Shown here piece after piece: positions 5,801 through 8,833 of a stretch of DNA of 8,833 bases. Below the pieces are notes generated by a model. That model searched no databases. It was not told the origin of the DNA and saw only the letters and a program-made list of their open reading frames with translations. The stretch is from Candidatus Kerfeldbacteria bacterium. Lineage in GTDB: Bacteria > Patescibacteriota > Patescibacteriia > SBBC01. The position numbers were made by a program, and so were the translations under genes. The stretch is from positions 1 through 8,833 of the forward strand of contig CAINXF010000027.1 of the NCBI GenBank assembly GCA_903854795.1, in the 5' to 3' direction. Each line of letters opens with the position of its first letter. Position 1 is the first letter of the stretch.

Positions 5801-7644
5801 GCCCCAATCCTGATCCTACACCCACCGACGGCGCAGGCGATTCGAAGCCCGTGCCCGGTGATGATGCCAAGAAGAAGGAATCTCGTGACCATCGCCGCGT
5901 CGAGAAGTATGTCGCGCGCGGCAGGTGGTTTGCGGCGTTCGCTGCGGTCCTCCTCAACCGTCCGCTGCGGAAGGCAGGCGGTCGTACGTTGCTCGGCATG
6001 AGGATCGGTGGCGCACGGGGGATGGGCTTCATCGGCGAGGAGCTGACGCAGATCATCGGCGTGGGTTGGACCCTCGTCGAGATCCGCTGGGTCGGCCTGG
6101 TGCTGATGAACCTGTTCTTGTACTGGGCGTTCCCGGTGTGGGGACCGCTGCACGTGCTCGTCAACTTCATCGCGTTCCTCGTGCTGGAACACTTCTCGAA
6201 CGCGTGGATGCTCCAGCGTGTGATCACGATGATTACGGTCAAGCTCGGTGCCGGATTCGCCCAGAAGCTCGACAAGAGTTCCTGGGGAGCGTTCTGGAAG
6301 TCTATCTTCAGCGCGCTCGGTGAGTCGGGTAGCGATGTCGGCTACGAGACCTACGACATCGTCCGCAAGATCGCGAACGAGCAGCACTACTACGCAGTTG
6401 CATGCTTCATCTGCGCGTTCGGCATGTTCGGTGCCACGCAGATGGCCTGGGCGTCGATCCCTGCAGCTTCGATCGCGGCGTACATCCTCTGGAAGATCAC
6501 GACGGCCGGCGGCAACAACAAGTCTGCCGACGGTGCACACGTGGTCACGAAGGCGGAGTATAACACGATCAAGCGCCAGCGGGACGAGGCCGGCAAGATT
6601 GTCTGGAAGGACGGTATGGGACGGAAGTTCGCCCTCCCGTGGTTCCAGTCGAAGCTGCAGCTTGGCATGGCGGGCCTCATCGCGGCGATCCTCGTCGGTT
6701 CGTGGACTGCGGCATTCATCTACCGCAACGATACGGATCACGACGGGTTGTCGAACTACGACGAGATGATCTACCACACCAACCCTCTGGTAGCCGACAC
6801 GGACCACGACGGCACGAGCGACGGCGACGAAGTCCGCATGGGCACCAATCCACTGGTGGCATTCGACAAGGACCCGAAGGCGGCTCGTATCGCGAACAAT
6901 ACCCAGTGGGAGCGCACGATGGACGTGTCTATGCGTCTTCGTGCCGATTCACTCCGTGTCATTCAGCGTATCCGCGAAGATTCGTTGCGGACCGTAGAGA
7001 TGAGCGGGGTGCGCGCAACGAAGGGCGTTGATGGAGATTCTGTGACGGTGTGCACGGATTCGCTCAAGACGGCCGGTGTCGTGTCGACGGACTGTGGTCC
7101 TGACGGCCCGGCACCTGGTCCCTGGAACGGAAGCCAGGTGGCTCAAGTGAGAAGCCACCGGATGCCGGAGCTCGACTTCGAAAGGAGCATGCCTGGGAGG
7201 TTTGTGGCCGGCCTGACGAACATGAGAATCTTCGGCTATGGGTTCGCGCAGACGTACTTCGGTACGCTCGCGCTCGGGCTCATTGCCATCTTGCTCGCCA
7301 TCAAGGGAGCAAAGTGGCCCTGGTACGCCTCGTTGCTCATGTACCTCGTGCTGATCTGGGCTTTCCCGAACATCACCGGGCTGTTCTTCTCGATCGGTTT
7401 CTTCATCATCTCGGCGGTCTACGTCATCTCGCACGGCATCGCGCTCGTGCAGCTGTCGTCGACCCGCCGGATGGGATGGCTGCCGATCATGACGGCGATG
7501 TCGTTCGCGTTCGGGATCTGGTCGCTCCACACGATGTGGAACATGCCCCTGAACATCGCGATCGTCTTCGCCACACTGGGACTCGTTCTGACCGTCATCA
7601 TCACGACGGACCGGCTCAAGGCGATCCCTGCGGCGGCGGACTGA
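5797..7644 (+). CDS. polytopic membrane protein with outer thrombospondin type 3 calcium repeats (operon gene 3)
   Basis: This 615-aa protein is not a family I can name. ATG 5797 overlaps the previous stop (ATGA) and has GGAGGG (5783-5788) eight bases upstream, better than ATG 5680 inside gene 2. A basic N-tail (residues 25-43) is followed by five hydrophobic segments (about 97-112, 116-132, 198-216, 219-234, 287-309). Two thrombospondin type 3 calcium loops come next, DTDHDGLSNYDE (311-322) and DTDHDGTSDGDE (333-344), with the typical GTNPL spacer. Then come a helical stretch with repeated DSLR units (384, 395) and a linker with two cysteines (C419, C433). Five more segments follow (about 484-504, 508-524, 526-548, 560-580, 583-603). 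Basic loops (235-286, KGAK at 503, STRR at 555, DRLK at 605) all fall on the cytoplasmic side, which places the calcium module outside. Its role is unknown; a surface or envelope complex with genes 1 and 2 is inferred. Confidence 0.88.
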   Translation: MSPNPDPTPTDGAGDSKPVPGDDAKKKESRDHRRVEKYVARGRWFAAFAAVLLNRPLRKAGGRTLLGMRIGGARGMGFIGEELTQIIGVGWTLVEIRWVGLVLMNLFLYWAFPVWGPLHVLVNFIAFLVLEHFSNAWMLQRVITMITVKLGAGFAQKLDKSSWGAFWKSIFSALGESGSDVGYETYDIVRKIANEQHYYAVACFICAFGMFGATQMAWASIPAASIAAYILWKITTAGGNNKSADGAHVVTKAEYNTIKRQRDEAGKIVWKDGMGRKFALPWFQSKLQLGMAGLIAAILVGSWTAAFIYRNDTDHDGLSNYDEMIYHTNPLVADTDHDGTSDGDEVRMGTNPLVAFDKDPKAARIANNTQWERTMDVSMRLRADSLRVIQRIREDSLRTVEMSGVRATKGVDGDSVTVCTDSLKTAGVVSTDCGPDGPAPGPWNGSQVAQVRSHRMPELDFERSMPGRFVAGLTNMRIFGYGFAQTYFGTLALGLIAILLAIKGAKWPWYASLLMYLVLIWAFPNITGLFFSIGFFIISAVYVISHGIALVQLSSTRRMGWLPIMTAMSFAFGIWSLHTMWNMPLNIAIVFATLGLVLTVIITTDRLKAIPAAAD

Positions 7645-7692
7645 CAACTACTACTCTCTGGAGTCGGAGGACCCGGAGAAATGCTCTGTTTG

Positions 7693-7746
7693 AAAAGGGC
7701 GGATCGGATACAGTACAACAACAATGTACTGCCCGACCGCCCTTTT
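7693..7746 (+). terminator. nested-stem intrinsic terminator after the operon
   Basis: The outer arms AAAAGGGCGG (7693-7702) and CCGCCCTTTT (7737-7746) pair over ten bases. Inside, TCGG (7704-7707) pairs with CCGA (7733-7736), and CAGTACA (7711-7717) with TGTACTG (7725-7731) around an ACAACAA loop. The GC-rich base ending in TTTT, 49 bases after the stop of the membrane gene, fits a Rho-independent terminator. The AAAA/TTTT symmetry would let it work on both strands. The nested extra stems are more elaborate than usual. Confidence 0.8.
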
Positions 7747-7761
7747 CGATTTGCCAAATTT

Positions 7762-7776
7762 CTGCTAACTTAGCAG
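7762..7776. repeat. 15-bp palindrome, possible operator
   Basis: CTGCTAA (7762-7768) and TTAGCAG (7770-7776) form perfect 7-bp arms around one central base. It lies between the operon terminator and the start of the glycosyltransferase gene, where a promoter would be expected. A one-base centre cannot form an RNA hairpin of full length, so a protein-binding site is more likely. No convincing -35/-10 pair was found next to it. Confidence 0.4.
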
Positions 7777-7804
7777 TAGTTACGCCGATAACCATGTCGT
7801 CACG

Positions 7805-8833
7805 GTGACCTCACAGGACCACTACCCGGAAGTCGCGAATCCCTCGTTCAGCCTGCTTGCCGTATCGATGGCGCTCATCCTCGCGCTGTCGTCGTTCATG
7901 TTCTTCTGGCGGCTCGGCGTGAAGCCGCTCGAGAACTGGGACGAGGGCATCCATGCCGAGGTCACGCGTGAAATGTACCGTGAGGGGCACGTGTTCTCGA
8001 TGACGTACCGCGAACAGTTGTACACCGCGAAACCGCCGTTGCGGTTCTGGATGACCGCGGCGGTGTTCCCAATCTTTGGGCAAACCGAATTTGCGTTGCG
8101 GTTCTGGTCCGCGGTGGCCGGTGTCGCGACGGCACTTCTCATAACTTTTTGGATGTTCCAGATCAGTAACAGCCTTCGACTGTCATTTTTGGCCGGTGCG
8201 TTGTTCGTGACCGGCCGGTTCGTGTTGTACCACGCGTTCCGCACAGGCGAGACCGACGGAATCCTCGTGCTGCTTCTGACCGCCGCGATGTACGCATATT
8301 GGCAGTGCCGCAAGTCGCCGCAGTGGTTCCTTGTGTTCGGTGGTCTCGTCGGACTGTCGGTCATGACGAAGTCGTTCGCCGGCCTGATCCCGGTGATCGT
8401 GATGGCGATCGACTGTACGCTCGCGAAGCGGTGGTCGGATCTCGGGATCAAGACCGTCGCCGCCGGTGCGGGTGTCGCCGTGCTCGTGGCGGCGCCGTGG
8501 CACGTGTTCGAGCTCGTCCGTCACGGGAAGACGTTCTGGGACGGCTACTTCGGATTCCATGTACTCGACCGCGCGACCGAAGTACTCTACAAGAACAACG
8601 TGTCGTGGTTCTGGTACGCGGAGGTCATGTTCAAGCGGACCTTCCCATTCGGTGTGTTCATTCCCTTGGTGTTCCTCCAGTCGGTACGTCGCTGGTTCAT
8701 GAAACGCGATGCGCTCGATAGGTTGCTTCTGATCTGGTTCGCCGTCGTGTTCATCCTGTTTTCGCTCGTGAAGACGAAGTTCGATTGGTACTTGTTGCCA
8801 CTCTATGTACCACTCGTGATGATCCTCGCGCGC
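7805..8833 (+). CDS. ArnT/PMT-family membrane glycosyltransferase, 3'-truncated
   Basis: The 343 visible residues are the N-terminal part of a GT-C fold glycosyltransferase of the dolichyl-phosphate-mannosyltransferase/ArnT group. These enzymes move a sugar from a polyprenyl-phosphate carrier to lipid or protein on the outer face of the membrane. A membrane segment (about 15-36) precedes the acidic catalytic motif NWDEGIHAEV (44-53). Then come KPPLRFW (77-83, as in ArnT), ALRFWSA (97-103), TGETDGILVLLL (147-158), MTKSFAGLIP (187-196), APWHV (230-234) and KTKFDWYLLPLYVP (323-336), matching the ArnT KTKLPWYxLP element. Several membrane helices are visible. GTG 7805 is the only ordinary start between an in-frame TAA (7766) and the conserved region, apart from ATG 7868, which would cut the first membrane helix. 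Neither has a clear Shine-Dalgarno. The frame is open at the window end. Acceptor and donor cannot be told from sequence. Confidence 0.9.
   Translation, partial: MTSQDHYPEVANPSFSLLAVSMALILALSSFMFFWRLGVKPLENWDEGIHAEVTREMYREGHVFSMTYREQLYTAKPPLRFWMTAAVFPIFGQTEFALRFWSAVAGVATALLITFWMFQISNSLRLSFLAGALFVTGRFVLYHAFRTGETDGILVLLLTAAMYAYWQCRKSPQWFLVFGGLVGLSVMTKSFAGLIPVIVMAIDCTLAKRWSDLGIKTVAAGAGVAVLVAAPWHVFELVRHGKTFWDGYFGFHVLDRATEVLYKNNVSWFWYAEVMFKRTFPFGVFIPLVFLQSVRRWFMKRDALDRLLLIWFAVVFILFSLVKTKFDWYLLPLYVPLVMILAR

Noticed and set aside
5707..6807. Long minus-strand open frame (366 codons) opposite operon genes 2 and 3
   Set aside because: The product is low-complexity, rich in arginine, aspartate and histidine, with no domains. 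The + strand frame has clear membrane segments, TSP3 motifs and a good Shine-Dalgarno. Such shadows are expected in GC-rich codon usage.
7681..7773. 30-codon frame from ATG 7681 with GGAGG ten bases upstream
   Set aside because: It runs through the whole terminator hairpin and the palindrome, and the peptide has no recognisable feature. The SD is most likely chance.
7794..7808. Four-codon frame ATG...TGA overlapping the GTG start of the glycosyltransferase
   Set aside because: It could in principle couple translation, but it has no Shine-Dalgarno and is too short to distinguish from chance.

Overview
The window is moderately GC-rich bacterial DNA that is almost fully coding, with every gene on the + strand. 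It has features common in Patescibacteria (Candidate Phyla Radiation): a DNA-uptake protein ComEC split into a channel protein and a separate membrane-anchored metallo-beta-lactamase-fold protein, a thrombospondin-type-3 calcium repeat in a large membrane protein, and an operon with no recognisable family. This placement is an inference. An RF2 gene with a UGA frameshift switch, plus several genes ending in TGA, shows that UGA is a stop here. That argues against the UGA-recoding lineages (Gracilibacteria, Absconditabacteria).

Layout. 2-733: 3' part of a beta-propeller-like protein cut by the window edge. 785-1907: prfB (peptide chain release factor 2), whose reading frame is complete only with a programmed +1 frameshift at a UGA codon (851-853). 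1911-1939: a good sigma70-type promoter, then comEC (1977-3332) and the overlapping MBL-fold partner (3325-4176), a two-gene DNA-uptake unit. 4173-4201: a near-consensus promoter whose -35 box contains the stop codon of the MBL gene. It drives a leader of about 187 nt with four inverted repeats, the last a GC-rich hairpin just before the ribosome binding site.

4395-7644: a tight three-gene operon (gaps of 2 and -4 nt) of unrecognised function. It encodes a soluble helical 311-aa protein, a 155-aa single-pass membrane protein, and a 615-aa protein with about ten membrane segments and an outer calcium-binding TSP3 module between two membrane bundles. A nested hairpin with a T-tract (7693-7746) closes it. 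With its own promoter, structured leader and terminator, this unit is the best candidate for an undescribed membrane system. 7762-7776 is a 15-bp palindrome. 7805-8833 is the N-terminal part of an ArnT/PMT-family lipid-linked-sugar glycosyltransferase, cut by the window end.

No non-coding stretch exceeds about 220 bases. No tRNA, rRNA, CRISPR array, insertion sequence or phage gene was seen.
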